In this document: positions 15,455-25,315 of the stretch, piece by piece
How the letters are laid out: the number at the start of each line of letters is the position of its first letter
Position numbering within the stretch: position 1 is the stretch's first letter
NCBI RefSeq assembly: GCF_016902445.1
Contig: NZ_JACSNX010000004.1
Location: 90,898-154,897 of the forward strand
DNA from: Oscillibacter valericigenes
GTDB lineage: Bacteria > Bacillota > Clostridia > Oscillospirales > Oscillospiraceae
Direction of reading: 5' to 3'
DNA length: 64,000 nt
The notes under the pieces: model-generated
What the model was told of the DNA's origin: nothing
What the model saw: only the letters and a program-made list of their open reading frames with translations
The model's database searches: none
Program-made: the position numbers and the translations under genes

Positions 15455-17914
15455 ATGGAAACCGCAGAGATCGTGAAAGTCGCGGTGAGCGCCGCGCCCT
15501 ATTCCATTGACAAGCCCTATGACTACCTGGTGCCTCCGGAACTGCTGGAGACGGCGGTGCCCGGAGTACGGGTCACCGTGCCATTCGGGAAAGGCAACCG
15601 CACCAGTGAGGGCATCGTTCTGGCCCGGACCCAGGGGGAGAAGGAGCCAAAGCTGAAACCTCTGCTCTCCGTCCTGGACCGGGAGCCGGTGCTGGATGGC
15701 GACGGCGTCGCCCTGGCCCTATGGCTGCGGCAGCGGTACTTCTGCACCCTGTTCGAGGCAGTCAAGACCATTCTGCCCGCTGGCCTCTGGTATCAGATCC
15801 GGGAGGTCTGGCATCTGGCGGAGGACATGGACCGCTATACTGCCGACGGCATGGCCGCCGGCATCCGGCGGGCCATCCCGGTGCTGGACGCGCTGTTCGC
15901 CGCCGGAGGCACCGCGGAGCTGAGCGACCTGGAGGCCGCCTGCGGCCCCGGTACGGGTGCCGTGCTGCGGGCGCTGCAGAAGGCAGGAGTCACGGTGTGC
16001 GAGACCGCGGCCAAGCGCAAGACCGGCGACAAGCAGCGCCGGATGGTGGAGCTGGCCGTCAGCGCCGAGGAGGCCGCGTCCCTGACAGAGAAGCGGTCCT
16101 CCCCCCAGCGGCGGGAGGCGGTGCGCCTCCTGGCGGCGGAGGGGCGGATGAGCGCGGCGGAGGTGTGTTACTATACCGGCGTGTCCATGGCTGTCCTCCG
16201 GGGGCTGGAGAAGGCGGGCATCGTGGCTTTTTCCGAGGAGGAGGCGCTGCGGCTGCCGGACTTCTCTCAGGTGGAGCCCAGCGGCCCCATCGTCCTCAAT
16301 GAGGAACAGGAGGCGGCCTTTCAGTCCATTCTGGCCCTGACCAAATCTGGCAGGCCGGAGGCGGTGCTGCTCCAGGGCGTCACCGGCAGCGGCAAGACCC
16401 AGGTCTATCTTCGCCTGGTCCAGGAAATACTGGATCAGGGACGGCGGGCCATGGTCCTGGTGCCGGAGATCGTGCTGACGCCCCAGATGATGCGGCGGTT
16501 CGCCGCCTGCTTCGGCGATCAGGTGGCCCTGCTCCACAGCGCCTTGCGGATGACGGAGCGGTATGACCAGTGGAAGCGCATCCGCCGGGGAGAGGTCCGG
16601 GTGGTGCTGGGCACCCGGTCCGCCATCTTCGCGCCGCTGAAAAATGTGGGGCTCATCGTTCTGGACGAGGAGCAGGAGAGCAGCTACCAGTCGGAGAACC
16701 CGCCCCGGTATCACACCCGGGACGTGGCTAAATACCTCTGCGCCCGGGACCGCGCCACATTGGTCCTGGGGTCCGCCACCCCGGCGGTGGAGACCGCCTG
16801 GAACGCGGAGCAGGGGATCTATCACAAGGCGCTGCTGCGGCGGCGCTACAACCAGCAGGCCCTGCCCCAGGTGTTGGTGGCGGACCTGAAAGAGGAGATC
16901 CGCGCCGGCAACCCCGGCATGGTGGGCCGCATCCTGCGCCGGGAGCTGGCGGAGAACCTGGAGCGGGGGGAGCAGAGCATCCTGCTCTTAAACCGCCGGG
17001 GCAGCAGCCGCTATCTGCTGTGCGGGGAGTGCGGCCATGTGCCGGAGTGCCCCCGGTGCAGCGTGGCCTTGACATACCACTCTGCCAACGGGCGGCTCAT
17101 GTGCCACTACTGCGGCCACTCGGAAAAGGCCAGCGATGCCTGCCCCGTCTGCGGAGGCATCATGAAGCACGTGGGCACCGGCACCCAGAAGGTGGAGGAG
17201 GAGCTCCGCGAGCTGTTCCCGGGCACGGAGGTGCTGCGGATGGACGCGGACACCGCCGACGGCCGCCACGAGCAGCTGCTGGACCGGTTTGAAAAAGAGC
17301 GTATCCCCATCCTCCTGGGCACCCAGATGGTGGCCAAGGGGTTGGACTTCCCCAATGTGACGCTGGTGGGCGTGCTGGCGGCGGATCTGTCCCTGTACGT
17401 GGACAACTACCGCTCCGCCGAGCGGACCTTCAGCCTGCTGACCCAGGTAGTGGGCCGGGCGGGCCGGGGCGGCAGCGCGGGGCGGGCGGTAATCCAGACC
17501 TACACGCCGGAGAACGACGTGATCCAGTGCGCCGCCCGGCAGGACTACCGGGGATTCTACGAAAACGAGATCCGGCTGCGGCGGCTGCGGCGGTTCCCGC
17601 CCTTTGCAGATCTGTTCACCTTCACCGTCTCTGGAGCGGAGGAGGGCGCCGTCCTCCGGGCGGCCGCCGCAGTGCGGGAGGAGCTGCGCCGTCTGTTCCG
17701 GCTGCCGGAGCTGGCCGCCGGTGCACCGGAGGTGCTGGGCCCTGCCCCGGCACCGGTGATGAAGCTGAACAACCGCTACCGCTACCGCTGTCTGCTGGTG
17801 GGGAAAAACGACAAGCCCACCCGGGAGGCGGTGAGCTGGCTTTTGAAATGGTTTGCGGGTGACCGCGCCAACCGGGGAATGAATCTGTTTGTGGACTGCA
17901 ACTCCATGGAGTGA
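15455..17914 (+). CDS. priA: Primosomal protein N' (replication restart helicase)
   Basis: An 819-residue 3'-5' helicase that reloads the replisome at stalled forks. The N-terminal DNA-binding domain is at residues 1-100, Walker A GVTGSGKT at 308-315, and the zinc-binding insertion with eight cysteines at about 523-575 (CGECGHVPECPRC ... CHYCGH ... CPVCGG). Helicase motifs V/VI follow (GTQMVAKGLDFPNV, QVVGRAGRG). Motif II reads DEEQ rather than the usual DEEH, a point to compare across relatives. A GGAGG ribosome site sits eight bases before the ATG. Confidence 0.95.
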   Translation: METAEIVKVAVSAAPYSIDKPYDYLVPPELLETAVPGVRVTVPFGKGNRTSEGIVLARTQGEKEPKLKPLLSVLDREPVLDGDGVALALWLRQRYFCTLFEAVKTILPAGLWYQIREVWHLAEDMDRYTADGMAAGIRRAIPVLDALFAAGGTAELSDLEAACGPGTGAVLRALQKAGVTVCETAAKRKTGDKQRRMVELAVSAEEAASLTEKRSSPQRREAVRLLAAEGRMSAAEVCYYTGVSMAVLRGLEKAGIVAFSEEEALRLPDFSQVEPSGPIVLNEEQEAAFQSILALTKSGRPEAVLLQGVTGSGKTQVYLRLVQEILDQGRRAMVLVPEIVLTPQMMRRFAACFGDQVALLHSALRMTERYDQWKRIRRGEVRVVLGTRSAIFAPLKNVGLIVLDEEQESSYQSENPPRYHTRDVAKYLCARDRATLVLGSATPAVETAWNAEQGIYHKALLRRRYNQQALPQVLVADLKEEIRAGNPGMVGRILRRELAENLERGEQSILLLNRRGSSRYLLCGECGHVPECPRCSVALTYHSANGRLMCHYCGHSEKASDACPVCGGIMKHVGTGTQKVEEELRELFPGTEVLRMDADTADGRHEQLLDRFEKERIPILLGTQMVAKGLDFPNVTLVGVLAADLSLYVDNYRSAERTFSLLTQVVGRAGRGGSAGRAVIQTYTPENDVIQCAARQDYRGFYENEIRLRRLRRFPPFADLFTFTVSGAEEGAVLRAAAAVREELRRLFRLPELAAGAPEVLGPAPAPVMKLNNRYRYRCLLVGKNDKPTREAVSWLLKWFAGDRANRGMNLFVDCNSME

Positions 17915-17942
17915 GCAGCCGTTTCTGAAGGAGGTCAAACAT

Positions 17943-18473
17943 ATGGCTTTGCGAAAGATCGTGGTGCAGGGGGACGAGTGCCTGTCGAAGGTGTGCCGTC
18001 CTGTGACGGAGTTCAATGCCCATCTGCACCAGCTGCTGGACGACATGACGGAGACACTGGAGGACGCCAACGGCGCCGGCCTGGCGGCTCCCCAGGTAGG
18101 GGTGCTGCGCCGGGTGTGCGTGGTGCTGGACGAGGGCTCTGAGGAGTTCATCGAGCTGGTGAACCCGGAGATCGTGGCCCAGAGCGGGGAGCAGACCGGG
18201 CTGGAGGGCTGTCTCAGTGTGCCCGGCAAGTGGGGCATCGTCACCCGGCCGGACGTGGTCCGGGTCCGGGCCCAGGACCGGTACGGCGACTGGTTCGAGG
18301 TGGAGGGCGAGGGACTGACGGCCCGGGCCTTCTGCCATGAGATCGAGCACCTGGACGGCCACCTGTTCGTGGAGCACATCGACCACTTCCTGTCCGACGA
18401 GGAGCTCCGGGCCTATCTGGAGCAGGAGGAGCGGGAGGCCCGGGAGGCCGCGGAAGCTCAGGAAGGGGAGTGA
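17943..18473 (+). CDS. def: Peptide deformylase
   Basis: It removes the formyl group from nascent N-terminal methionine. All three motifs are present: GLAAPQVG (about 46-53), EGCLSVPG (about 88-95) with the metal-binding Cys, and HEIEHLDG (about 132-139). It has 176 residues. The ATG at 17943 follows AAGGAGG at good spacing; upstream in-frame extension lacks similarity. It sits with fmt, which installs the formyl group it removes. Confidence 0.95.
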   Translation: MALRKIVVQGDECLSKVCRPVTEFNAHLHQLLDDMTETLEDANGAGLAAPQVGVLRRVCVVLDEGSEEFIELVNPEIVAQSGEQTGLEGCLSVPGKWGIVTRPDVVRVRAQDRYGDWFEVEGEGLTARAFCHEIEHLDGHLFVEHIDHFLSDEELRAYLEQEEREAREAAEAQEGE

Positions 18474-18477
18474 GCCC

Positions 18478-19392
18478 ATGCGGATCCTGTTCATGGGCAC
18501 GCCGGATTTTGCCGTGGCGTCTCTGCGGCGGCTGGTGGCCGACGGCCATGAGATCTGCGGCGTGTTCAGCCAGCCGGACAAGCCCAAAAATCGGGGACAT
18601 AAGTTGGTACCAACGCCTGTAAAGGAATATGCTTTGACGCAAAATATCCCCGTCTACCAGCCGGAGAAGCTGCGGGACGGCACAGCATTGGAGCTGGTGC
18701 GGTCTCTGACGCCGGAGCTGACGGTGGTGGCGGCCTACGGCCGCATCCTGCCGGAGGACATCTTGGAGGCACCCAAATACGGCTCCATCAACGTCCACTC
18801 GTCCTTACTCCCCAAGTACCGGGGGGCGGCCCCCATCAACTGGGCCATCCTGAACGGGGAGGAGACCACTGGCGTCACCATCATGTATATGGCGAAAGAG
18901 CTGGACGCCGGGGACATCATTTTGCAGAAGGAGACCCCCATCGGCCCGAACGAGGACGCCCAGACTCTGACGGTGCGGCTGGCGGAGCTGGGGGCGGAGG
19001 CCCTCAGCGAGGCTGTGACGGCCATCGGCGCGGGGACTTCTACCCGGATGCCCCAGGACGAGGGGGCGCAGACTTACGCCTCCATGCTGACGAAGGAAAT
19101 GTCTCCTATCGATTGGACCCGCTCTGCCCGGGAGATCGATTGCCAGGTCCGGGGGCTGATCCCCTGGCCCTGCGCGGCCTGCACGCTGGCAGGGCAGCGA
19201 TTCAAGGTTTTCCGGACAGCCCCTGGGGACCGGACGGACGCAGCTCCGGGCACGGTGCTCTCCGCCGGGAAGCAGGGCATCCGGGTGGCCTGCGGCGGGG
19301 GAGAGAGTCTCTATATCACGGAGCTCCAGGCAGAGGGCGGCAAGCGCATGGCCGCCGGCGCCTATCTGCTGGGACACCCGCTGGAGGTCTGA
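18478..19392 (+). CDS. fmt: Methionyl-tRNA formyltransferase
   Basis: It formylates initiator Met-tRNA using 10-formyl-THF. It starts MRILFMGTPDFAV, and the catalytic HSSLLPKYRGAAPI is near residues 107-120. The C-terminal OB-like domain is complete (304 residues). It lies four bases after def. A patch of less GC-rich codons occurs near 18590-18660. Confidence 0.95.
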   Translation: MRILFMGTPDFAVASLRRLVADGHEICGVFSQPDKPKNRGHKLVPTPVKEYALTQNIPVYQPEKLRDGTALELVRSLTPELTVVAAYGRILPEDILEAPKYGSINVHSSLLPKYRGAAPINWAILNGEETTGVTIMYMAKELDAGDIILQKETPIGPNEDAQTLTVRLAELGAEALSEAVTAIGAGTSTRMPQDEGAQTYASMLTKEMSPIDWTRSAREIDCQVRGLIPWPCAACTLAGQRFKVFRTAPGDRTDAAPGTVLSAGKQGIRVACGGGESLYITELQAEGGKRMAAGAYLLGHPLEV

Positions 19393-19425
19393 GCCCCGCC
19401 AGTTTCACGATTCGGGAGGTTTTCT

Positions 19426-20172
19426 ATGCCCTATTACGGTTACGGCTACTACAATTACACGGATTTCCTGGCCAATAACCTGTATTTCCTGCTGCTGATC
19501 CCTGTGCTGCTGCTGTCGATCTGGGCCCAGTTCCAGGTGTCCGGCAGTTTTCGGCGATACAGCCGGACCGCCACCCGCCGCCGGTTCACCGGCGCTATGG
19601 CAGCGGAGGCGGTGCTGCGGTTCAACGGAGTCTACGACGTGCCCATCCGGCCCTGCCGGGGGAATCTGACAGACCACTACGATCCCAGGGACAACACCAT
19701 CTATCTGTCTGAGGGAGTCTATGACGCCCCCACCATTGCGGCGGTGGGAGTGGCGGCCCACGAGGCGGGTCACGCCGTCCAGTATGCCCAGAACTACGCC
19801 CCCATCCGGGTGCGATCCGCCATCATCCCCCTGACCCAGATCGGCTCCAGCCTGTCCTTCATCCTGCTGTTCATCGGACTGTTCCTGTACAGCCAGTCGC
19901 TGTTTTTCATCGGAATCGTATTGTTTTCCTTCACCACACTGTTCCAGCTGGTGACGCTGCCGGTGGAGTTCAACGCCTCGTCCCGGGCCATCCGGACCAT
20001 TGAGGAGATGCAGCTGCTGTACGAGGACGAGCTGCCAGGCGCCAAAAAGGTGCTGCGGGCCGCAGCCATGACCTATGTGGCGGCGCTGCTGATGAGCTTG
20101 CTGCAGCTGCTGCGGTTCGTGCTGATCTTCATCGGCCGGGGCGGCGGACGGGACCGGGGAGGCAGCCGATGA
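19426..20172 (+). CDS. Membrane zinc metallopeptidase (YugP-like, Zn_peptidase_2)
   Basis: A 248-residue membrane protein. The zinc motif is HEAGH at residues 112-116, preceded by a hydrophobic N-terminal segment (about 15-35) and followed by two more hydrophobic segments (about 140-180) and a C-terminal one. The unusual N-terminus YYGYGYYNY and the SSRAIRTIEE segment match the YugP family. Substrates are not known. It overlaps rsmB by four bases. Confidence 0.9.
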   Translation: MPYYGYGYYNYTDFLANNLYFLLLIPVLLLSIWAQFQVSGSFRRYSRTATRRRFTGAMAAEAVLRFNGVYDVPIRPCRGNLTDHYDPRDNTIYLSEGVYDAPTIAAVGVAAHEAGHAVQYAQNYAPIRVRSAIIPLTQIGSSLSFILLFIGLFLYSQSLFFIGIVLFSFTTLFQLVTLPVEFNASSRAIRTIEEMQLLYEDELPGAKKVLRAAAMTYVAALLMSLLQLLRFVLIFIGRGGGRDRGGSR

Positions 20173-21515
20173 GAGCCCCAAATGCCCGGGACACCGCGCT
20201 GGGTGTTCTGGTGAGCTGCCGCACTGCCGGGGCCTGGGCGGATGCTGCCCTGAAAGCGCAGCTCCGCAGGGACGGGCTGTCCGGGGCGGAGGCGGCGTTG
20301 TGCAGCCGCATCGTCTACGGCGTCATGCAGAACCGGCTGCTGCTGGACTTCTACCTGGGGTCTTACTGCTCCCAGAAAATCGACCATCTCCAGCCGCCCC
20401 TGGCGGAGATCCTGCGGATCGGGGCGTATCAGATCCTGTTTCTGGACAAGGTGCCGGACAGCGCCGCCGTCAACCAGGCAGTGGAGCAGGCCAAGGCCAA
20501 CGGCCGGGCCAAGGCGTCCGGCCTGGTGAATGCCGTGCTGCGGCAAGTTTCCCGGAACAAGAATGACCTGCCGCTCATCCCGGACCGGGACGAGGTCCAG
20601 TACCTCTCCATCCGGTACAGCCACCCCAAGTGGCTGGTAAAGCGGCTGCTGGCTCTGCTGGGACGGGAGGAGGCCGAGGTGGCTCTCGCCGCCGACAACG
20701 CCACGGCGCCCCTGACTGTTCAGATAAACCCCTTGAAAACGACCATGGAGGACCTGACGGCCGAGCTGGAATCCTCCGGCGTTATCGTACGGAAGCACCC
20801 CTGGGTGCCCGGCTCTCTGGAATTGGAGCACGCCGGGGATCTGACGGCGCTGGCGCCGTTCCAGGATGGAAAATTCCTGGTCCAGGACCCGGCGGCCCGA
20901 CTGGTGTCCCAAATTGCCGGGGTACGGCCCGGCATGCGGGTGCTGGACGTATGCGCCGCGCCGGGCGGCAAGTCCTTCGCCGCCGCCTTCCAGATGGAGG
21001 ACCGGGGCGGGATCGTCGCCTGCGATCTCCACGAGAACAAGCTGAAACGCATCCGGGAGGGGGCGGAGCGGCTGGGCCTCGGGTGCATCCGCACAGAGGC
21101 CGCCGACGGCCGGGTATTCCGGCCGGAGTGGGAAGGTGCCTTTGACGCAGTGCTGGTGGACGCCCCCTGCTCAGGACTGGGCATCATCCGCAAGAAGCCG
21201 GACATCCGGTACAAGAAGCCCGATGACCTCTTTGCCCTGCCGGTGATCCAGCGGGCCATCCTGGACAACGCTGCCTGGTATGTGAAGCCCGGCGGAACGC
21301 TGGTGTACTCCACCTGCACCATCCTGCCGGAGGAGAACCAGGAGGTCACCGACGGCTTTCTCGCCGAGCACCCGGACTTTGTCCGGACGCCCTTCGCCCT
21401 GCCTGATCCGGTAGGGGAGACCGAGGGCCAGGTGACCCTGTGGCCCCACCGTCACCACACCGACGGCTTTTACATCTGCCGCATGGAGCGGCGGCTACTT
21501 AGGAGCGACCCATGA
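20169..21515 (+). CDS. rsmB: 16S rRNA (cytosine(967)-C(5))-methyltransferase
   Basis: A NusB-like RNA-binding domain (residues 1-140) precedes an SAM-dependent methyltransferase domain with the SAM loop DVCAAPGGKS near residue 260. The two catalytic cysteines are in DAPCSGLG and YSTCTI. It has 448 residues, the normal length. It overlaps both the upstream peptidase gene and rlmN, so the run is translationally coupled. Confidence 0.95.
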   Translation: MRAPNARDTALGVLVSCRTAGAWADAALKAQLRRDGLSGAEAALCSRIVYGVMQNRLLLDFYLGSYCSQKIDHLQPPLAEILRIGAYQILFLDKVPDSAAVNQAVEQAKANGRAKASGLVNAVLRQVSRNKNDLPLIPDRDEVQYLSIRYSHPKWLVKRLLALLGREEAEVALAADNATAPLTVQINPLKTTMEDLTAELESSGVIVRKHPWVPGSLELEHAGDLTALAPFQDGKFLVQDPAARLVSQIAGVRPGMRVLDVCAAPGGKSFAAAFQMEDRGGIVACDLHENKLKRIREGAERLGLGCIRTEAADGRVFRPEWEGAFDAVLVDAPCSGLGIIRKKPDIRYKKPDDLFALPVIQRAILDNAAWYVKPGGTLVYSTCTILPEENQEVTDGFLAEHPDFVRTPFALPDPVGETEGQVTLWPHRHHTDGFYICRMERRLLRSDP

Positions 21516-22555
21516 CCGATTTGAAATCACAGACATTGCCGGAGATGACGGCCTTCCTCCAGTCTCTGGGGGAGCCGGCCTTCCGGGGCAAGCAGGTGTT
21601 CACCTGGCTCCATCGAGGGGTGACGGACTTCGATGGGATGACGAATCTCTCCAAGCCCCTGCGGGAAAAGCTGAAGGAGACCTGTTTCATCACCGCCCCC
21701 AAGGTGGCCCGGAAGCAGGTGTCCCGGCTGGACGGGACCATCAAATACCTCTGGGAGATGGGAGACGGCAACTGCATCGAGACGGTGCTCATGCAGTACC
21801 ACCACGGCAACACCGTGTGCATCTCCTCCCAGGTGGGGTGCCGGATGGGGTGCGCATTCTGCGCCTCCACCATCGCCGGCAAGGTCCGGGACCTGACCCC
21901 GGCGGAGATGCTGGACCAGGTGCTGTTCACCCAGATCGACTCCGGCCTGCCGGTGTCCAACATCGTACTGATGGGCATTGGCGAGCCTCTGGACAATCTG
22001 GACACGGTGCTGAAATTCCTGGAGCTGGTGAACCACCCCGACGGCATGAACATCGGGATGCGGCACATCTCCCTCTCCACCTGCGGCATCGTGCCGGGCA
22101 TCCGGCAGCTGGCGGAGCTGGAGCTGCAGCTGACCCTCTCCGTGTCTCTCCACGCGCCGGACAGCGAGACGAGAAGCAGGATCATGCCCATCAACCGGGC
22201 CTATGACGTGGAGGAGCTGTTCGCCGCCTGCCACGACTACTTCGACAGGACCGGGCGCCGCATCTCCTTTGAGTACGCCATGATCGACGGCGTCAACGAC
22301 CACGACTGGCAGGCGGACCTGATCGCCAAAAAGCTCCGGGGCATGCCGGGCCACGTGAACCTGATCCCCCTGAACGACGTGGTGGAGAGCCCCTACAAGC
22401 CCTCCCGCCGGATCGGGGCCTTTCAAAAACGGCTGGAATCCCACGGCGTCACCGCCACGGTGCGGCGGAGCCTGGGTGGAGATATCGACGCCTCCTGCGG
22501 ACAGCTCCGCCGGAAGGCCATGGAAGAAGCGCAGAAAGGGGAGTGTTCCCAATGA
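21512..22555 (+). CDS. rlmN: Dual-specificity rRNA/tRNA methyltransferase RlmN
   Basis: A radical-SAM enzyme methylating A2503 of 23S rRNA and A37 of some tRNAs. The cluster motif CX3CX2C is at Cys110, Cys114 and Cys117 (CRMGCAFC). A catalytic cysteine lies in the C-terminal DASCGQLR segment. It has 347 residues. It overlaps rsmB and the PP2C gene by four bases each. Confidence 0.95.
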   Translation: MTDLKSQTLPEMTAFLQSLGEPAFRGKQVFTWLHRGVTDFDGMTNLSKPLREKLKETCFITAPKVARKQVSRLDGTIKYLWEMGDGNCIETVLMQYHHGNTVCISSQVGCRMGCAFCASTIAGKVRDLTPAEMLDQVLFTQIDSGLPVSNIVLMGIGEPLDNLDTVLKFLELVNHPDGMNIGMRHISLSTCGIVPGIRQLAELELQLTLSVSLHAPDSETRSRIMPINRAYDVEELFAACHDYFDRTGRRISFEYAMIDGVNDHDWQADLIAKKLRGMPGHVNLIPLNDVVESPYKPSRRIGAFQKRLESHGVTATVRRSLGGDIDASCGQLRRKAMEEAQKGECSQ

Positions 22556-23298
22556 ACCAAATGAATGTCTGGGGCATGACCGACATCGGCCTTGTCCGGA
22601 AGGAGAACCAGGACGCCTACGCCACGGCGCAGCATGAGGCCTCCGGCCGCACGGTGGGCGTGGTCTGCGACGGCATGGGCGGCCCCGCCGGCGGCCGGGT
22701 GGCCAGCCGGATCGCCGTCTCCGTCTATCTGGAGGAGCTGGAGAAGCTGCTGACAGCGGACCAGGACCCCCAGCAGCTGCTGGAGGCCTCCGCCCAGGCG
22801 GTGTCCCTGGCCAACCAGGCCATCCAGGAGGAGGCGGAGCGCCGGGAGGAGTGCCGGAACATGGGCACCACCCTGGTCTCCGCTATCTCCTATGACGCCG
22901 GCGTGGTGGTCACCAACGTGGGGGACAGCCGGGCCTATCACATCAGCGAGAACGGCATCACCCGCATCACCAAGGACCACTCCCTGGTGGAGAGCATGGT
23001 GGACCGGGGGGACATCACCGAAGAGGAAGCCCGCCGCCACCCCAGCCGCAACCTCATCACCCGGGCCCTGGGGCCGGACATCTCCGCGGACTGCGACGGG
23101 TACATATGCCCGATGCAGGCCGGGGAGTATCTGCTGCTGTGTTCCGACGGGCTGGTGAACACCGTCACCGACCAGGAGATGCTCTTTGAGGTCATCCACG
23201 GGGACGGGCCGGACACCTGCCTGGACCGGCTGCTGGCCATTGCCAGGAGCCAGGGCGCGCCGGACAATGTCACGGCCGTCCTGATGCAGATGCAGTAA
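22552..23298 (+). CDS. prpC: PP2C-type Ser/Thr protein phosphatase (Stp/PrpC)
   Basis: It dephosphorylates targets of the PASTA kinase encoded next. PP2C motifs are present: KENQD, VCDGMGGPAGG near residue 40, NVGDSRAY, the LLLCSDGL segment and a final DNVT. ATG 22552 is chosen over a GTG nine bases upstream because that one would sit on top of the ribosome site AAAGGGGAG. It has 248 residues. Confidence 0.94.
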   Translation: MNQMNVWGMTDIGLVRKENQDAYATAQHEASGRTVGVVCDGMGGPAGGRVASRIAVSVYLEELEKLLTADQDPQQLLEASAQAVSLANQAIQEEAERREECRNMGTTLVSAISYDAGVVVTNVGDSRAYHISENGITRITKDHSLVESMVDRGDITEEEARRHPSRNLITRALGPDISADCDGYICPMQAGEYLLLCSDGLVNTVTDQEMLFEVIHGDGPDTCLDRLLAIARSQGAPDNVTAVLMQMQ

Positions 23299-23311
23299 AG
23301 GGGGGAGACAC

Positions 23312-25315
23312 ATGGAACACAAGGACCCTTATATCGGGAGAATGCTGGACAACCGCTATGAGATCCTGGAGCGCATCGGCACCGGGGGCATGGCGGTGGT
23401 CTACAAGGCCAAGTGCCACCGGCTGAACCGGCTGGTGGCCGTCAAGATCCTGAAGAGCGATTTGGCCCAGGACGAGGACTTCCGCCGCCGCTTCAACGCG
23501 GAGTCCCAGGCTGTCGCCCAGCTGTCCCATCCCAACATCGTGTCGGTGTACGACGTGTCCCGGGGCGGCGATATCGAATATATCGTCATGGAGCTCATCG
23601 ACGGCATCACGTTGAAGCAGTACATGGAGAAGCGGGGCCAGCTGAACTGGCGGGAGTCCCTGCACTTCATCACCCAGATCATGCGGGGCCTCTCCCACGC
23701 CCACAGCCGTGGGATCGTCCACCGGGACATCAAGCCCCAGAACGTGATGGTGCTGCGGGACGGCAGCGTGAAGGTGGCCGACTTCGGCATCGCCTGCCTG
23801 GAAAACGCCGCCCAGACCCTGACCCAGGAGGCCCTGGGCTCCGTCCACTACATCTCCCCGGAACAGGCCCGGGGGGACCGGATCGACGCCCGCAGCGACA
23901 TCTACTCCGCCGGCGTGGTGCTGTATGAGATGCTTACCGGCCGCCTGCCCTTTGAGGGGGACAGCGCCGTGTCCGTGGCCATCCAGCACCTGAGCTCCGT
24001 ACCCCTGGCCCCCCGGGAGATCAACCCCGATATCCCGGAGCAGCTGGAGCTGATCTGCATGAAGGCCATGGCTCCGGATCTGGACAAGCGGTATCCGTCT
24101 GCAGATGCCATGATCGCCGATCTGGAGGCGTTCCGGAAAAACCCCGGCGTGAACCTGGACTTTGAGCTCAGCGACCTGCGGACAGAGGAGTCTGACGAGC
24201 CCACCCAAAAGCTGCGGACTCCGGTCCCGCCCCAGAGCCACCGGCCGGGTCGGGAGTCCGCGTACGAGCGGAGCCGCCGCTATGAGGACGACCGATACGA
24301 CGAGCGGCCCTCCCGCCTCAGCGGCGGCAAGAAGGCGGCTTTGATCGGCGGCGGCGCCGTGGTGGTCGTGGTGGTCCTGTTCTTCCTGTTCCGGGCTATC
24401 TTTGCCTCCATGGTCCCGGCAGCGGCGGACACCTACGCCGTGCCCCGGCTGATCGGCATGACGGAGGAGCAGGCCAACCAGCAGGCCAGCGTGGCGGACG
24501 GTACCTTCCAGGTGGTAGTGGCGGGCACGGAGGCCAGCGACGCCGCCGTGGGCGAGATCGTCCGCCAGGACCCGGAGCCGGAGACGGAGAAGAAGGGCGA
24601 ACTGCCCATCACCATCAACGTCTGGATCAGCGCCGGGGAGGACGTGGGCACCATGCCGGACCTGACCACCAACCCCGTGACCTATGAGCAGGCCCTGACC
24701 ATCCTGCAGGATCTGGTGGAGGAATACGAGCTGAATATCCAGCCCTATGAGGAGACCCAGAAGGAGTACAACGACGAGCTGGCCGCCGACGTCATCATCT
24801 CCACCACCCCGGCAGCGGAAGCGGAGCTCCACAAGGGGGACACCATCACCTTCGTCCTCAGCCGGGGCCCTCAGACCGTGCCGCTGATCCCGCTGGAGGG
24901 TCTGGAATTGTCGCAGGCGCAAAAGCAGCTGGATGCCATGGGGCTGGTTGCTGAGGTCCATGAAGAGGCCAGCGACACGGTGCAGGAGGGCTATATCATT
25001 CGGCAGAATCCAGAAGCCACGACAGAGGTGCCCGCCGGCAGCACCGTGGAGCTGTGGGTCAGCACCGGGCCAGAGGACTCCACCGGTGAAGAGGGGATGG
25101 AGATGATTATGATTCCCCTGCCGGATGATCGGGAAACTGTAACACTTCAGGTACTGCAGGACGGCAATGAAATTCTCAATGAGACGGTAAACTGCGCTGA
25201 CTATCAGTACACGTTCCCCCTGCCTGTGTATGGCAGCGGAACTTCCTATGTGGAAATTCTGATTGACGGTCAGCACAGCAGTGCTTCCCAAGAGGTGACG
25301 TTCGGTGGGCTGTGA
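23312..25315 (+). CDS. prkC: PASTA-domain Ser/Thr protein kinase (PrkC/StkP type)
   Basis: The kinase domain (residues 1-270) has HRDIKPQN at 137-144 and DFGIA. A charged Arg-rich juxtamembrane segment leads to one transmembrane helix (about 342-365). Outside the membrane are three PASTA repeats (about 370-580), which bind muropeptides, and a short C-terminal beta domain of about 65 residues. It senses cell-wall state and, in spore formers, germination signals. The last 200 bases are less GC-rich than the rest. It pairs with the phosphatase upstream and overlaps rsgA. Confidence 0.95.
   Translation: MEHKDPYIGRMLDNRYEILERIGTGGMAVVYKAKCHRLNRLVAVKILKSDLAQDEDFRRRFNAESQAVAQLSHPNIVSVYDVSRGGDIEYIVMELIDGITLKQYMEKRGQLNWRESLHFITQIMRGLSHAHSRGIVHRDIKPQNVMVLRDGSVKVADFGIACLENAAQTLTQEALGSVHYISPEQARGDRIDARSDIYSAGVVLYEMLTGRLPFEGDSAVSVAIQHLSSVPLAPREINPDIPEQLELICMKAMAPDLDKRYPSADAMIADLEAFRKNPGVNLDFELSDLRTEESDEPTQKLRTPVPPQSHRPGRESAYERSRRYEDDRYDERPSRLSGGKKAALIGGGAVVVVVVLFFLFRAIFASMVPAAADTYAVPRLIGMTEEQANQQASVADGTFQVVVAGTEASDAAVGEIVRQDPEPETEKKGELPITINVWISAGEDVGTMPDLTTNPVTYEQALTILQDLVEEYELNIQPYEETQKEYNDELAADVIISTTPAAEAELHKGDTITFVLSRGPQTVPLIPLEGLELSQAQKQLDAMGLVAEVHEEASDTVQEGYIIRQNPEATTEVPAGSTVELWVSTGPEDSTGEEGMEMIMIPLPDDRETVTLQVLQDGNEILNETVNCADYQYTFPLPVYGSGTSYVEILIDGQHSSASQEVTFGGL

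Noticed and set aside
23270..25291. 673-codon minus-strand frame opposite prkC
   Set aside because: Same His/Gly/Leu-rich antisense composition, no recognisable domain, while the plus strand encodes a complete PASTA kinase.
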